Assembly: GCA_963844315.1 (NCBI GenBank)
Contig: CAWJOC010000024.1
Span: 1-64,000 of the forward strand
Source: CAWAVN01 sp963844315
Lineage (GTDB): Bacteria; Planctomycetota; Planctomycetia; Planctomycetales; Planctomycetaceae
Reading direction: 5' to 3'
DNA: 64,000 bases
Positions 35,625 through 46,012 of the stretch are shown here, piece after piece; position 1 is the stretch's first letter, and every line of letters begins with the position of its first letter. Both the position numbers and the translations under genes were made by a program. The notes under the pieces were generated by a model that saw only the letters and a list, made by a program, of their open reading frames with translations, had not been told where the DNA came from and did not search any database.

Positions 35625-37142
35625 TCACCCGGTCCCTACGCCCTTTTGGAGTTCTTCCAAGTCGCGGGTGAAGTTGGAGAGGGTCCATTGCAACGTATCG
35701 CGGTTGATTTTCCAGACGGGGTTTTCGCTAGTGTGGCGGTTCGTGTGTTCGACCATCAAGCGGTAGAGGAACTTGAACAAATGCCTTGGCACGCGGAAGC
35801 GGGCGAAGATCGTGATCAGTTCCTGCTGATTGATGCCCTGCTCGAAGAAATCGCTCAGCACCACTTCCTTGCCGTTTTTGGGCTTGGCGACGGCTTGCAG
35901 GCGGTCGTTGGCGACATCGTACAGCGACTCGCCGGTCCATTCCAAGGAGCGGATCAGGTTTTGCTTGTCGAGCCTGGAGCGTTCGTAGAATGCTTTTTCC
36001 TCGCGGGTGACGTAGTGCATCATGTCCGACGGCAACAGCAGCTTAAAGCCGATCTTCTGGTGCTTTAGGAACTTGTTGTCGAACATCGGCCAGATCAGTT
36101 CCTTCATGCGCTCGGCGGAGCCGTTGATGAGGTGTGGCTCATCCACGCGGTCCACCAAAACCACGATGCCATCGTAGCCCAATGTTTCCAGGATGCCTTG
36201 GAGCTTGGTGAGCAGCGCGTAGCGGTCGTCGCTTCTGTCCTTGGTGGGCATGGGCTGCTCTTCGATGTGCGTCCAATCGAAGCGGCTTAAAATTTGCCTT
36301 AGCGGATTCGGGAGCAGATTGAAGACCCGGATTTGCTTCGACGCCCTATACGCTGACCAGGTGAGTTTTGCCTGCCGGCGCAAATAGGGCAGCCAGCTTA
36401 AAAGGATGATAAGCCCCACCCAAAAGTTAAATAGCGAAGTAAAGCCCCAATTGCTCCAGGTGATGATGACGGTCATAAAGGTGATGAACGTCCCCAGAGC
36501 AATGTCCCATTTGGACAACCAGGTTTGGGTGCTGGTCCACGATTGGTAGCCGACTTTGCTGCGGAGTTCGTTCCAACGCCTGAGCGGGGATTGATCGAAG
36601 GTGTTGTTATAGAACGCCGCCAGCAGCAACAGATCCCGCCGCTGCAAATCGGAGAGCCGGGCGATGTCCTCGGTGGTGATCTCGGCGGTGGGGTTGAGTT
36701 TCATCGGCTCGGCGTTGAGTACGGTCCTGACCAACCGCCTTACGCCCAGGGACAAAATCGCATCCATGTGGTCGTACAGCCGCCAGTAGGCCAAAGCTCT
36801 GCTGGCTTTGCGTTTTCGCACGGAAAGCCGTTCGCGGAAACTGTCGAGGAAGGGATTGAAGTCGTCGTATTGGATGATGAAGGTTTTGTGCTGGGGATTT
36901 TTTTCGTTGTAGCCGCCAAGTTCCTTGGCGATCTGGAGGCGAAGCGCGGTTTTCCCGCTGCCCTTTTCGCCGAACACCACCGAGGTCGAAGGCGTGCCGG
37001 GGTTCCCGAAGATCTTGTCCCACGCCGGGTGGTGCGTGCCGTCCAGGCAATGCTCGCGGAACACGTGGTCGGACTGGGCATCTTCCTGCCCGAAGGGATT
37101 TTCCTCCACGCCGTAATGGGCGAGAAATTCCTTGACTTTCAT
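35625..37142 (-). CDS. KAP-like P-loop ATPase with membrane insert
   Basis: 505 residues, intact. Walker A GEKGSGKT (residues 58-65) follows the N-terminal strand. A helical region with many charged residues comes next, then two adjacent membrane spans (LGTFITFMTVIITWSNWG and NFWVGLIILLSWLPYL, residues about 215-255). After the insert, LGYDGIVVLVDRVDEPHLIN looks like Walker B with a following D-E. Membrane spans placed between Walker A and B are the hallmark of KAP-family NTPases, so I compare it to that family, but the sequence is not a clear member. The C-terminus is helical (WTLSNFTRDLEELQKGVG). Function unknown; an ATP-driven membrane switch is inferred. Confidence 0.65.
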   Translation of the reverse strand: MKVKEFLAHYGVEENPFGQEDAQSDHVFREHCLDGTHHPAWDKIFGNPGTPSTSVVFGEKGSGKTALRLQIAKELGGYNEKNPQHKTFIIQYDDFNPFLDSFRERLSVRKRKASRALAYWRLYDHMDAILSLGVRRLVRTVLNAEPMKLNPTAEITTEDIARLSDLQRRDLLLLAAFYNNTFDQSPLRRWNELRSKVGYQSWTSTQTWLSKWDIALGTFITFMTVIITWSNWGFTSLFNFWVGLIILLSWLPYLRRQAKLTWSAYRASKQIRVFNLLPNPLRQILSRFDWTHIEEQPMPTKDRSDDRYALLTKLQGILETLGYDGIVVLVDRVDEPHLINGSAERMKELIWPMFDNKFLKHQKIGFKLLLPSDMMHYVTREEKAFYERSRLDKQNLIRSLEWTGESLYDVANDRLQAVAKPKNGKEVVLSDFFEQGINQQELITIFARFRVPRHLFKFLYRLMVEHTNRHTSENPVWKINRDTLQWTLSNFTRDLEELQKGVGTG

Positions 37143-37441
37143 AAGGCCCCTAACTCATTTGGGGAAAGCGGACGAAGCATCAAACCTAACGTTGTTATAG
37201 TTCGCTGCTCCCCGGCAAACAAGGCGGGGGGAAGAGGCTTTAGGCTGTAGACTGTAGGCTGTAGGAAGAACCCCTTCGGGAAATGACTCAAGAAAGCCCA
37301 ATGACCAATGGAAGAAAAACTTTGGTCATGGTCATTTCCCGCGAGGGGCTTGATGGATCATATTCCATTCGCGAGAATCGCTTTCAATTGCGTTGTCTCT
37401 TGCTCTCTTGTTCGATTACGTTTCCCGAAGGCCATTGTTCC
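37143..37441. other. Intergenic region with short CTGTAG repeats
   Basis: Between the KAP-like gene and the rhodanese. Around 37240-37266 the sequence repeats CTGTAG/CTGTAGG three times; related text recurs near 50405-50432 and, inverted, near 50583-50606. The promoter of the leftward ATPase should also lie here. No gene is supported. Confidence 0.4.
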
Positions 37442-37789
37442 ATGAGTTCCCAGCCGCCCTTGTCGCAGATGGAAGTGGATTGCCAGACTGTCAAGCGGAA
37501 GCTCGACGCGGGCGAGGACTTTTTATTCGTCGATTGCCGGGAGCAGGATGAATATGATTTCGTCAAGATCGAAGGAACGAAACTGATCCCGATGACTGAG
37601 TTCCAGAAGCGTGTGGGCGAACTGGCAGAGCACAAAGGCGGGGAAATCGTCGTGCATTGCCATCACGGCGGACGCAGCCTGCAAGTCACCCGCTGGCTCA
37701 GGCAGCAGGGCTATGAAAACGTCAAAAGTCTCGCCGGGGGCATCGATCTTTGGGCCGAGGTCATTGATCCCACGCTGCCCCGGTACTAA
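37442..37789 (+). CDS. Cytoplasmic single-domain rhodanese
   Basis: 115 residues from ATG 37442 (MSSQPPLSQMEVDCQTVKRK). No signal peptide. Rhodanese fold: GEDFLFVDCREQDEYDFVKI, LIPMTEFQKRVGELAEHKGG and the active loop VVHCHHGGRSLQVTRWLRQQ with the catalytic cysteine, ending VKSLAGGIDLWAEVID. It could act as a sulfur carrier or thiosulfate transferase; nothing nearby fixes the pathway. FtsY follows after a repeat element. Confidence 0.88.
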   Translation: MSSQPPLSQMEVDCQTVKRKLDAGEDFLFVDCREQDEYDFVKIEGTKLIPMTEFQKRVGELAEHKGGEIVVHCHHGGRSLQVTRWLRQQGYENVKSLAGGIDLWAEVIDPTLPRY

Positions 37790-37804
37790 TAATTGCTTGA
37801 GCCG

Positions 37805-37874
37805 TAGGGTGCGTCGTGACGCACCTTATTGAAGGCCCGCTATGTTTTCGGAAGGTGCGTCACGACGCACCCTA
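37805..37874. repeat. MITE-like inverted-repeat element, 70 bases
   Basis: Perfect 23-base terminal inverted repeats, starting TAGGGTGCGTCGTGACGCAC, around a 24-base centre. Each arm is itself palindromic (GGTGCGTCgtGACGCACC). It ends in CCTA like the element at the tsaD start, which suggests a common mechanism of spread. Confidence 0.9.
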
Positions 37875-37928
37875 CAACAATTTGTGCATCGGAAAGCGTT
37901 CCGAGCAAACAATGGAGTCATAAAGAAG

Positions 37929-38870
37929 ATGGGCCTGTTCGATAAGCTCAAAGGCGCGCTAACCAAGACCAAGAACCTGCTCCTGACGGATGTCAGGGAT
38001 TTGTTCAAGTCCGGCGAGATGCTGGATGAATCCAAGCTCAAAGAGTTCGAGAAACGCTTGATCCAGTCCGACATGGGCGTGCAGGCGGCGGACCAGATTG
38101 TGGCCGAGTTGCGCGACAAGCACGTCGGGCGGAAGATCGAAGTCGATAAGATTTGGGCCACCGTCCGAGGCGAACTCCAATCACTGTTAAAAGGCGAAGG
38201 CGACGTGCGCTGGGATCCGACGGATCCGCTCTCGCCGCTCCAATTGGCGGAGTCTGGCCCCACGGTGATTCTCGTCGCGGGCGTCAACGGCGTGGGCAAA
38301 ACCACGTCCATCGCCAAGCTCGCGAACCTGCTCCAAAAGGCGGGAAAGAAAGTTGTCCTGGCGGCGGGCGATACCTTCCGGGCAGCGGCGGTCGAGCAAC
38401 TCACCCTCTGGAGCCAACGCCTGGGCTGCGAGATCATCACTAAGCCCCACGGAACCGACCCGGCGAGCGTGGCATATTCCGGCTGCGAACGCGCTTTGGA
38501 AACCAATGCCGACGTGTGCATCATCGACACGGCGGGAAGGCTCCAAACCGCGACGAATTTGATGCAGGAACTCGAAAAAATCCATCGCGTCATCGGCAAG
38601 GTCATTCCGGGCGGCCCGCACGAAAGTTTGCTCGTCCTCGATGCCACCACCGGGCAAAACGGCATCAGCCAGGCCCGCGTCTTCTCCGACGCCATCCACT
38701 GCACCGGCCTCGTCCTCGCCAAATTGGATGGGACCGCCAAAGGCGGCGTGGTCGTCGCCATCCGCCAAACCATGGGCCTGCCCGTCAAATACATCGGCGT
38801 CGGCGAAAAAATCGACGACCTGGAAGTCTTCGACCCCAACGGCTTCGTGGAAGCTTTGTTCGCACGGTAG
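37929..38870 (+). CDS. ftsY: Signal recognition particle receptor FtsY
   Basis: 313 residues from ATG 37929 (MGLFDKLKGALTKTKNLLLT). It is the membrane-side SRP GTPase that receives ribosome-nascent-chain complexes. A short N-terminal region precedes the NG domain: helical N part (FEKRLIQSDMGVQAADQIVA), G1 AGVNGVGKTTSIAKLANLLQ, G2 region AAGDTFRAAAVEQLTLWSQR, G3 DTAGRLQT, G4 LAKLDGTAKGGVVVA and G5 YIGVGEKIDDLEVFDPNGFV. The acidic A-domain of E. coli FtsY is missing, as in many bacteria. A longer reading to 37842 would run into the repeat element and is rejected. Confidence 0.95.
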   Translation: MGLFDKLKGALTKTKNLLLTDVRDLFKSGEMLDESKLKEFEKRLIQSDMGVQAADQIVAELRDKHVGRKIEVDKIWATVRGELQSLLKGEGDVRWDPTDPLSPLQLAESGPTVILVAGVNGVGKTTSIAKLANLLQKAGKKVVLAAGDTFRAAAVEQLTLWSQRLGCEIITKPHGTDPASVAYSGCERALETNADVCIIDTAGRLQTATNLMQELEKIHRVIGKVIPGGPHESLLVLDATTGQNGISQARVFSDAIHCTGLVLAKLDGTAKGGVVVAIRQTMGLPVKYIGVGEKIDDLEVFDPNGFVEALFAR

Positions 38871-38879
38871 TCACCAGGA

Positions 38880-39187
38880 TTTTAACGCAAAGATCGCGAA
38901 GGGAATTCGCAGAGGGCGCAAAGTGTTTTGGATTGAGTGCCCTAATCGAATTGTTAGAGAAGATTTCTGTTTAGAACTCCTCACACAACCTTATTCTGGA
39001 ATTGGAAAGTGGCACAGACATTCCTGCCTGTGCGGATTGACTGCACAGACAGGAATGTCTGTGCCACCTTGTGTTAGGTGTTCTTTAGGTTTCGTCTCTG
39101 TTGAGAAGTTAGAAAAATGTTATTAACGAAGCATCCTCGTTTTCTTTGCGAACTTTGCGTCTTCCCTTTGCGGTCTTTGCGTTAAAA
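38880..39187. repeat. Composite repeat with imperfect long terminal inverted repeats
   Basis: The left end TTTTAACGCAAAGA (near 38880) and the right end TCTTTGCGTTAAAA (to 39187) begin imperfect inverted repeats of about 50 bases that both contain CGCAAAG units. A second element (39009-39067) is nested inside. No gene is supported between ftsY and the flavin-reductase gene. Confidence 0.65.
39009..39067. repeat. Dispersed hairpin, family 4, copy A
   Basis: The arms of 25 bases start GTGGCACAGACATTCCTG and end CAGGAATGTCTGTGCCAC, with one mismatch. The copy at 62342-62400 has the same 59-base length. Confidence 0.9.
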
Positions 39188-39206
39188 TTCTACGATTCTG
39201 AAACGC

Positions 39207-39761
39207 TCAATACCCGAAGCCGTTCTTGCGGATGTGGACCAAGGGTTTGATTTCGGTGAACTGCTCGTGGCCGTACACGACTTTGAGCAAATAAATGATG
39301 TGGTCGCCGGTTTCCAGTTGGCCGGTGATCGTGCCTTCCAGATACCCGACCGCATCGTTTAACACGGGCAGACCGTGGCGGCTTTCCGCGATGCTCAAGC
39401 CCTCGAAGGCGTTCTGGTCCGGTTCAAAACCCCGGCCAAAATGCTTGAGGAATTTCGTTTGCCCTTCACCGATGAGGTTGAGAGCCATCTTGGGCGAGGC
39501 TTTGAGCCAATCGTTCAAATAGCGCTTGGAATTCATGGCGACCGTGAGCATGGGCGGATCGAACCCCGCCTGCTGCACCCAACTGGCGAGCATGCCGGTG
39601 GACCGCTCCCCGCCGTCGGTGGCCGTCAGGATGTAAACGCCGCTGGGCGTCCGGCCCAAGACCCGGCCAATGGCATCGCGGTCTTCGGAGGAAAATTCAA
39701 AATGCTCGTCGTGGCCGTTGGTTTTAGGCATGGGGAAATTGTCCGTTGTTCTGTTCGCCAC
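39207..39761 (-). CDS. Flavin reductase-like (FMN-binding split-barrel) protein
   Basis: 184 residues. Features of the flavin reductase domain: AIGRVLGRTPSGVYILTATD, then GMLASWVQQAGFDPPMLTVA, KRYLNDWLKASPKMALNLIG and GYLEGTITGQLETGDHIIYL. It likely binds FMN and either reduces it or uses it for electron transfer. A GTG start at 39761 overlaps the TAG stop of the upstream PVC dehydrogenase gene by one base, so the two are coupled; an ATG at 39731 is an alternative. Its position after a heme protein suggests a redox link, which is an inference. Confidence 0.8.
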   Translation of the reverse strand: MANRTTDNFPMPKTNGHDEHFEFSSEDRDAIGRVLGRTPSGVYILTATDGGERSTGMLASWVQQAGFDPPMLTVAMNSKRYLNDWLKASPKMALNLIGEGQTKFLKHFGRGFEPDQNAFEGLSIAESRHGLPVLNDAVGYLEGTITGQLETGDHIIYLLKVVYGHEQFTEIKPLVHIRKNGFGY

Positions 39762-42700
39762 TATCTGAGCGATTGCAAATAGGCGATCAGGTGGGCGAGG
39801 TCTTCGGGGATGAGGTTGTTCACGAGGCCTTGGGGCATCATCGAGAGTTCGCGCTTGATGCGTTCTTCGATTTCGTTTTGCCCCAGTTCCTTGGAGAGTC
39901 CGTTGGCTTCTCTGAGCGTGATGGTTTCCGCGCTTTCGCTGACCACGAAGCCGGTGATGGTCTGGCCGCTGGTGGTCAGGAAGGAAAACGTCTCAAAGCC
40001 CTGAGCGAGTTTCTCGCTGGGTTTTAAGAGCGATTCGATGAGTTCCTCCTTCTTGTAGCGCTTTGCCGATGTCCACCAGATGCGGTCCCTTGGGGCTTTG
40101 ACCGTTGATATAGGTATGGCAAGCCGTGCAAGACTGCCTGCGAAAAATCGGCTCGCCTTTCGCCGCATCGCCTTCGATGGTCATGGTGCGTTTCAGGGCT
40201 TCTTCATAAGGCAGGTTGGCGATCAGGTTGGGATTGCTATTATCGACCTTGGGAATCTCGATGGGCGTTTCCGGTTCCTCAGGTTTTCGTTCCGCAAGCA
40301 AGTTCGGCAGCCCATCAATCGTGATGCGATGCCTGGCCAATTGCTGTTGGATTTGCTCCGAAAGCGTCTTATCCGCTTCCGAAAGCGCGACCTTCAAACC
40401 TTCCGCGATGCGTTGGCTTTCGGACCACGTTTGCCGGTCGTAATACGGTCCCGAAGTGTCCGGGCGGGTTCCCCACCAACCGGATTTGTATTCGCCTTCC
40501 TTATGATAAAGCCGCATGAGCGCGGCGAGAATCTCCAATCGCTCGCTGGGTTTATAGGACTTGCTGAGTTGCTGAAAAAGCCCGCTGACCGCCATCGGCG
40601 TATGCATCGATCGCAGCGCCCAAATCGCTCCTTCACGATAAGGACCATTCAAGGCTTTGAGGCAGGCTGCATCGGATTTGAGATCCACGAGCGCGGCGAC
40701 CGCCAAATGCGGAATGACCCGGCCCCGGTCGGGCTGGTTCCAAAGCGGTTCTTTGGTTGGAGCGGGCTGATCTTTGTCCCTGATGGTGAGCGGAAGAAGT
40801 TGCTCCGCGGCTTCGGGTTTTCCTAACCGGCCCAAGCTGATACATGCTTGCGCCCGCACCCAGGAGTTTTCATCTTGAAGCGCTTTGATGAACGGTTCCA
40901 AGTGCACGTTCGCCAGTTCGCTTTTGCGGTCGGTGAGGGCTTTGAGCGCGAACTCCCGCAGCTTGGCATCACTCGTGAGTTCCACCAGAAACGGATGCGA
41001 TTTGCTGCCGTCCAATTGTTTCAACGTAAACACCGCCGCGATTCGTCCATAGCTGGGCGACTTGGGATCGCTTGCCAAATTCATCAACAGTTTTGAAGTG
41101 TTTTCATCGCGGCCTCTTCGCAGAATCTCACGCTGGCTGGAAAGCCGAGTGACTTCGTTCGCAGCGGCCAGGTATTCCACGAGTTCCTGCGTGGATTTTG
41201 CTTGAAGATTGGGAAAGGGCTTCGCGAGAAAGTTTGAGGGAACCACTTGGGCGACGAAACCGATATTCGGTCCATCGTAATTGAACTGCCCGTTCTTCCA
41301 ACTGCTGACATACATCCGCCCGCTGCCGTCCACATCAATGTCGGTGGGCCGGGGGATTTTCAGAAAGACTTCTTGATGCGGCTCAAAGGTTGGTGGGGCT
41401 TCGGGCAGGTTGTGGCGGTAAACTTCGCTGCGGCCCCAATCGCAGGTGTAAAGCGTGTAGCCAAAATCCTTGGGCCAGCGGGCATCGTGCAGGAACATCA
41501 CGCCGCATCCCGACCCGCCGCCGTAATCGGCCAAGGGCGGCATGATTTCCTCGGTGAAGTTTTTATAAAGCGAAGGATAGCCGTAGTTGGCCGACTGCAT
41601 CACGTGGCTGACCCGCACATCCCAACCGCCGCCGTCGTTGGTGTTGTCGCGGGTGTAATGATTGAGAAAGGGATCAATCGCGACATCGTAGATGTTCCGC
41701 TGCCCCCAGGAGAAAATTTCCATCTCGGTTCCATCGGGACGGACCCTGACCACGCCCCCGCCGCGCTTGCTGAGTGTTGTCCCATCTTTGCCCTTGGCTT
41801 CGGTAAAGCCAAAATCGCCGACGGCGATATAGATCCAGCCATCAACGCCCATGCGGATGCCGTTGGTGGTATGGTCGGCTCCACGCTTCTCCACCTGGTC
41901 GGTGCTGATGCCGGTGATGAGCGTCTCCTGACGGTCGCTTGTTCCATTGAAGTCATCATCGTAAAGCACACTCAAAAAGGGCGGATGCAAAACCCAAAGC
42001 GTGCCATTGTCGTAAATCAATCCGCGCGGGTGGTCGATCTTGGCGAACTCGTTAATCCTCTCCGCGTGCCCATCGCCATCGCGGTCGATGAGACGCAAGA
42101 TTTTCCCGCGACCGGGTTCTTTTCCGAGTGAGCCTTGCTCATCCACGCCCACGAACACTTCGCCCGTCGCGGCGGCGGCAAGGCACACGGGATAATTCAC
42201 TTCCGGAGGCTTTGCGAACAATTTGACTTCAAAGCCCGGCGGAGCCTCAACGTCCTCAATGCTCGCTGGCGGAGCGTTCGCCGCATTGCTGTCGAGTCCT
42301 TCTGGCAGTTCGGGCAAATCGCCTTCGTAGGCTTCGAACTCCCAAAAGCTGCCCCAGCCGCCGGTGTTCGTGCCGATAAACCCCACCCGCAGATGTTTTA
42401 CGTTTTCAGCATTGACCTGATGCGACGTGATTTTGCCGCGCTTTCGGTTTCGCGAATGATCGACGAGGGTATTCCACGTCTCGCCATTGGCTGAAGCATC
42501 AATCTTATAGCGATACGCGGCGTTGCCCGCTTCCCAGTGAATCCGGAGCGAATGCACGTGGGCGGGTTCGGCAAGTTCCACTTGCCAATCGTGAGAATCC
42601 GCATTCGCCGCGCACCACCGGGTTCGCAAATCGCCATCGACGGCGTTTTTGGCGATGTTGTTTTTGCTCGTTTCCTCGCTGCTGGCTTTGGTGGGCCGAT

Positions 42701-43595
42701 TGGTGACGAGGTTTCCATCGCCGCAGCACTTTTGCGGAAGTTGCGAAGTTTTGCCGGTAGGAACTGGAGCCGTCATGATCGCCTTGATCTCTTCATCAAC
42801 CTTGTTCGTGGAAGGCGTGAAATCCTTTTTGGGATCCTTCTTCACCGCCCACAATAATCCCTTGGTGACCATGTCGAGATACGCGGGTTCCACCATCGTT
42901 TCGTTGTAATGGCCGATGGTGGTGCAGAACACGCGGGCTTTGCCATACTCATTGGTCCAGATGCAGGTTTGCGGCTCGCCGTCCGATTGGCGTTTGGCTT
43001 GGGCGAGCGGCGTGGCGGAGGGCCAGAGTTTAATCGTGTGATAAAGCTCGCCCTTGGGAGCCACGAACCTTGGCCCGAAGTCCTGCATGATGGGATGGTC
43101 GGGTTTGATATTCTCGGCGGTGTAGGAATAGTGCGGCCCATGCCCCGGCGATTGCACGCCCACGAATTCGAACCACTTATCGGTCCCGGTGCGGTAACAG
43201 TGCATCGCGCAGTGGATGAGCACCGCCGGCGTGCCTTCGCGGTGCGGCTTCAGGATGCGTTCGACCCATTCCACGTCTGGCACATCGGAAAAGCATTCGT
43301 TGTGCACGATGACATCAAAACCCTCGGCCCAGTTGGCATCTTCATAGAGCGGGATTTTCGTGTTGGTCGTCGTGCCGCCTTGATGCACGATGGTCCATTC
43401 CACGTTGGCCCTCGCGGAGATGCCTTTGGTGAGGATCAACTTCTGCCGGTCGTAATCGTGGCAGCATCCGCCCGTGACCAGAAGTGCCTTGATGGGTTTT
43501 TCGTCCTTCTTCGCCTCCGCGTTCTTCGCAGGCTCCTGGGCCATCGAAGTGACACTGCCCACACACATCGCGAACACGAACAACAATCTTCGCAT
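39761..43595 (-). CDS. ThuA / discoidin / PVC-type heme-binding CxxCH dehydrogenase (one frameshift)
   Basis: About 1,278 residues from ATG 43595 (signal LLFVFAMCVGSVTSMAQ), with GAGGA upstream. In order: a ThuA-like domain (ALLVTGGCCHDYDRQKLILT, AVLIHCAMHCYR), a discoidin-like domain (VDGDLRTRWCAANADSHDWQ), a membrane-bound dehydrogenase propeller (PGFEVKLFAKPPEVNYPVCL, HTTNGIRMGVDGWIYIAVGD), HEAT-like repeats (NSWVRAQACISLGRLGKPEA), and a c-type heme site QSCTACHTY near the C-terminus. A shift near 40080 joins the heme site to KRYKKEELIESLLKPSEKLA and the end HLIAYLQSLR. This layout is typical of Planctomycetes and Verrucomicrobia; a periplasmic sugar or alcohol oxidation role is presumed. 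Confidence 0.88.
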
Positions 43596-43805
43596 CGGTA
43601 AGAATCCTCGACGAAAGGCCGACCTATTGGCAACGAGCAAATCCTCCATTCAAACAGTAACACCTCTATTCAAAAACGAAAGGGTGAGCCTGGAAATTCA
43701 GAATCCGACTCGCTCCTTGTGGTTATCGGCAGGATTCCTAAAATCAACGAGTGGAGGGCCAATCCTGTCAAATCATCATCCGCGAACTGCGATTGAAATC
43801 AAATC

Positions 43806-44879
43806 ATGTCGGAACAACACAACACGCCTGATGCCGTGCCCGCGACGCTCAAGTGGCTGGGCGGCATCGAGGGGCGACTTCGGATCATTGACCAGACCCT
43901 TTTGCCGGTGGAGTTGGTCGAAATCCATTTGGAAACCGCAGAGCAAGTCGTGGAAGCGATTCGGTCATTAAGAGTTCGTGGAGCACCGGCCATCGGTGTG
44001 GCGGCAGCTTACGGCGTGGTCATTGGCGTGCGAAATGAAATCCTCGGTGCGCGAACAAGTTATGATTCTCACTTGAGAATTGTCGCCGAGGAATTGGCAA
44101 TGAGCCGGCCCACGGCGGTGAATTTGTTTTGGGCCTTGGACCGCATGAAAGCCTGTGCCGCCGCGAATCCTGAACTTTCTCCCAAGGAAATGACCGAGCG
44201 GCTATTGCGAGAAGCCCAAACGATTGAGCGCGAGGACCGCGAGATGTGCGCGGCCATCGGCCGGCACGGGGCGGAGTTGCTTAAAGATGGCCAGGGCGTG
44301 CTCACGCATTGTAATGCGGGCGGACTGGCAACGGCGGGCGATGGCACGGCACTCTCGGTGATGTTCGCCGCTGCCACTCAAGGAAAAACGATTCACGTCT
44401 TCGCCGATGAAACCCGTCCGTTACTCCAAGGAGCGAGGCTCACCGCGTGGGAACTCAAGCAGCGAAACATTCCCGTCACGCTGATTTGCGATTCGATGGC
44501 GGGCTGGGTCATGAAGCAGAAAAAAGTCCAAGCCGTCATCACCGGGGCCGACCGCATCGCCGCCAATGGAGACGCCGCCAATAAGATCGGCACGTACTCC
44601 GTGGCTCTACTCGCGAAGGCCCACGGCATTCCATTTTACGTCGCGGCCCCTTCCTCCACGTTCGACTTCGCCATCCAAACCGGCGAGGAAATCCCCATCG
44701 AGGAACGCAGCCCCAATGAAATCACCAACAGCCTCGGACGCCAAACCGCCCCGGAAGGCATCGGCGTCTATAATCCCGCCTTCGATGTGACCCCGGCGGA
44801 CCTTATCGCCGCCATCATCACCGAAAAAGGCATCATCCAACCCGTGAACCGCGAGACAATTCAAGCACTGCTGTGTTAA
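43806..44879 (+). CDS. mtnA: S-methyl-5-thioribose-1-phosphate isomerase MtnA
   Basis: 357 residues. Converts methylthioribose-1-phosphate to methylthioribulose-1-phosphate in methionine salvage. Family motifs: RSLRVRGAPAIGVAAAYGVV, VLTHCNAGGLATAGDGTALS with the catalytic cysteine (Cys 169), FADETRPLLQGARLTAWELK, VITGADRIAANGDAANKIGT with the catalytic aspartate (Asp 249) and FYVAAPSSTFDFAIQTGEEI. It is distinguished from eIF2B alpha subunits by these residues. The ATG at 43806 gives the usual length. A PfkB sugar kinase follows 31 bases later on the same strand. Confidence 0.93.
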   Translation: MSEQHNTPDAVPATLKWLGGIEGRLRIIDQTLLPVELVEIHLETAEQVVEAIRSLRVRGAPAIGVAAAYGVVIGVRNEILGARTSYDSHLRIVAEELAMSRPTAVNLFWALDRMKACAAANPELSPKEMTERLLREAQTIEREDREMCAAIGRHGAELLKDGQGVLTHCNAGGLATAGDGTALSVMFAAATQGKTIHVFADETRPLLQGARLTAWELKQRNIPVTLICDSMAGWVMKQKKVQAVITGADRIAANGDAANKIGTYSVALLAKAHGIPFYVAAPSSTFDFAIQTGEEIPIEERSPNEITNSLGRQTAPEGIGVYNPAFDVTPADLIAAIITEKGIIQPVNRETIQALLC

Positions 44880-44910
44880 CAGAACTCCATCGAGTGAAAG
44901 AAGGTCCCCA

Positions 44911-46001
44911 ATGAAAATCATCACTTTTGGCGAGGTGATGTTGCGGTTGGCTCCGCCGGAGTTTTTAAGGCTTTCGCAAGTGATGCCCGGCAGCTTGGAG
45001 GCGACCTTCGGTGGCGGGGAATTGAATGTCGCTGTGTCGGTGGCGATTCAAGGGGGAAACTCAGCTTTTCTCACGGTGCTGCCGGATAATCCGATCACCG
45101 ATGCCTTCGTCATGGAATTGCGCAAACTCGGCGTTTGTGATGAACTCGTGATGCGGTCGAAGCAGGGGCGGTTCGGGATTTACTTTGTGGAGACCGGAGC
45201 CAACCAAAGGGCGGGCACGGTGACATACGACCGCGATGGGGCCGCCATCGCGATGGCCCGTCCCGAAGACTACGATTGGAACAAAGCCTTTGACGGAGCG
45301 AATTGGCTGCACATCACCGGGATTACACCCGCGCTCAGCGAAAGCGCGGCGAAGGCCACTCGGCTCGGTTTGGAAAACGCCCGCAAGCGCGGCCTCACAA
45401 TTTCCTGCGATTTGAACTTCCGCAAAAAACTCTGGCGCTGGAAGCCGGGCACATCGCCAGTCGAACTGGCCCGAGAAACCATGCGGAGCCTCGTGCCATT
45501 CGTGGACCTGATCATCGCCAACGAAGAAGACGCCGATTTGGCCTTGGGCATTCGCGCGGAAGAGACCGATGTGGACGCGGGCGAACTCAACATCGCGGCT
45601 TACGAGCATGTCGCCAAAAGAATGGTGAGCGATTTTCCGAACGTCCAAGGCGTGGCGATCACGCTTCGGGAAAGCCTTTCCGCGAGCCATAACAATTGGG
45701 GCGCGATGTTCTATGAAGCGGCCTCGCAAAAATCCCATTTCGCTCCCGCGACGAACGATGGCGTCTATACGCCGTATGAGATCCGAAACATCGTAGACCG
45801 CGTGGGAGCGGGGGATTCGTTCGCGGGGGCGTTCTCTTCGCCATGAACACGCCGGAATTGGCCGCGTTTCCCACGGCCCTCAAATACGCCGTCGCCGCGA
45901 GTTGTTTGAAGCACAGCATCAAAGGCGATTTCAATTACGTCAGCCGCTTTGAAATCGAAAGCCTGATGCAAGGCTCAGGCAGCGGCCGGGTCCAACGGTA
46001 A
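44911..46001 (+). CDS. PfkB-family sugar kinase, KdgK-like (one frameshift)
   Basis: From ATG 44911 with AAGAAGG upstream. MKIITFGEVMLRLAPPEFLR is the PfkB N-terminus; ATFGGGELNVAVSVAIQGGN and the later RVGAGDSFAGAF anion hole and base are present. The first frame stops at 45846, but a one-base shift at about 45840 continues as MNTPELAAFPTALKYAVAAS and ends SGRVQR at 46001, restoring the normal length (about 363 residues). The N-terminus resembles 2-keto-3-deoxygluconate kinases; methylthioribose kinase (MtnK) belongs to another fold, so this gene's tie to mtnA is unclear. Confidence 0.82.
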
Positions 46002-46012
46002 ACCGGCGAGCG

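Noticed and set aside
37842..37928. Longer N-terminus for FtsY
   Set aside because: It would translate part of the inverted-repeat element; ATG 37929 begins the usual FtsY N-terminus.
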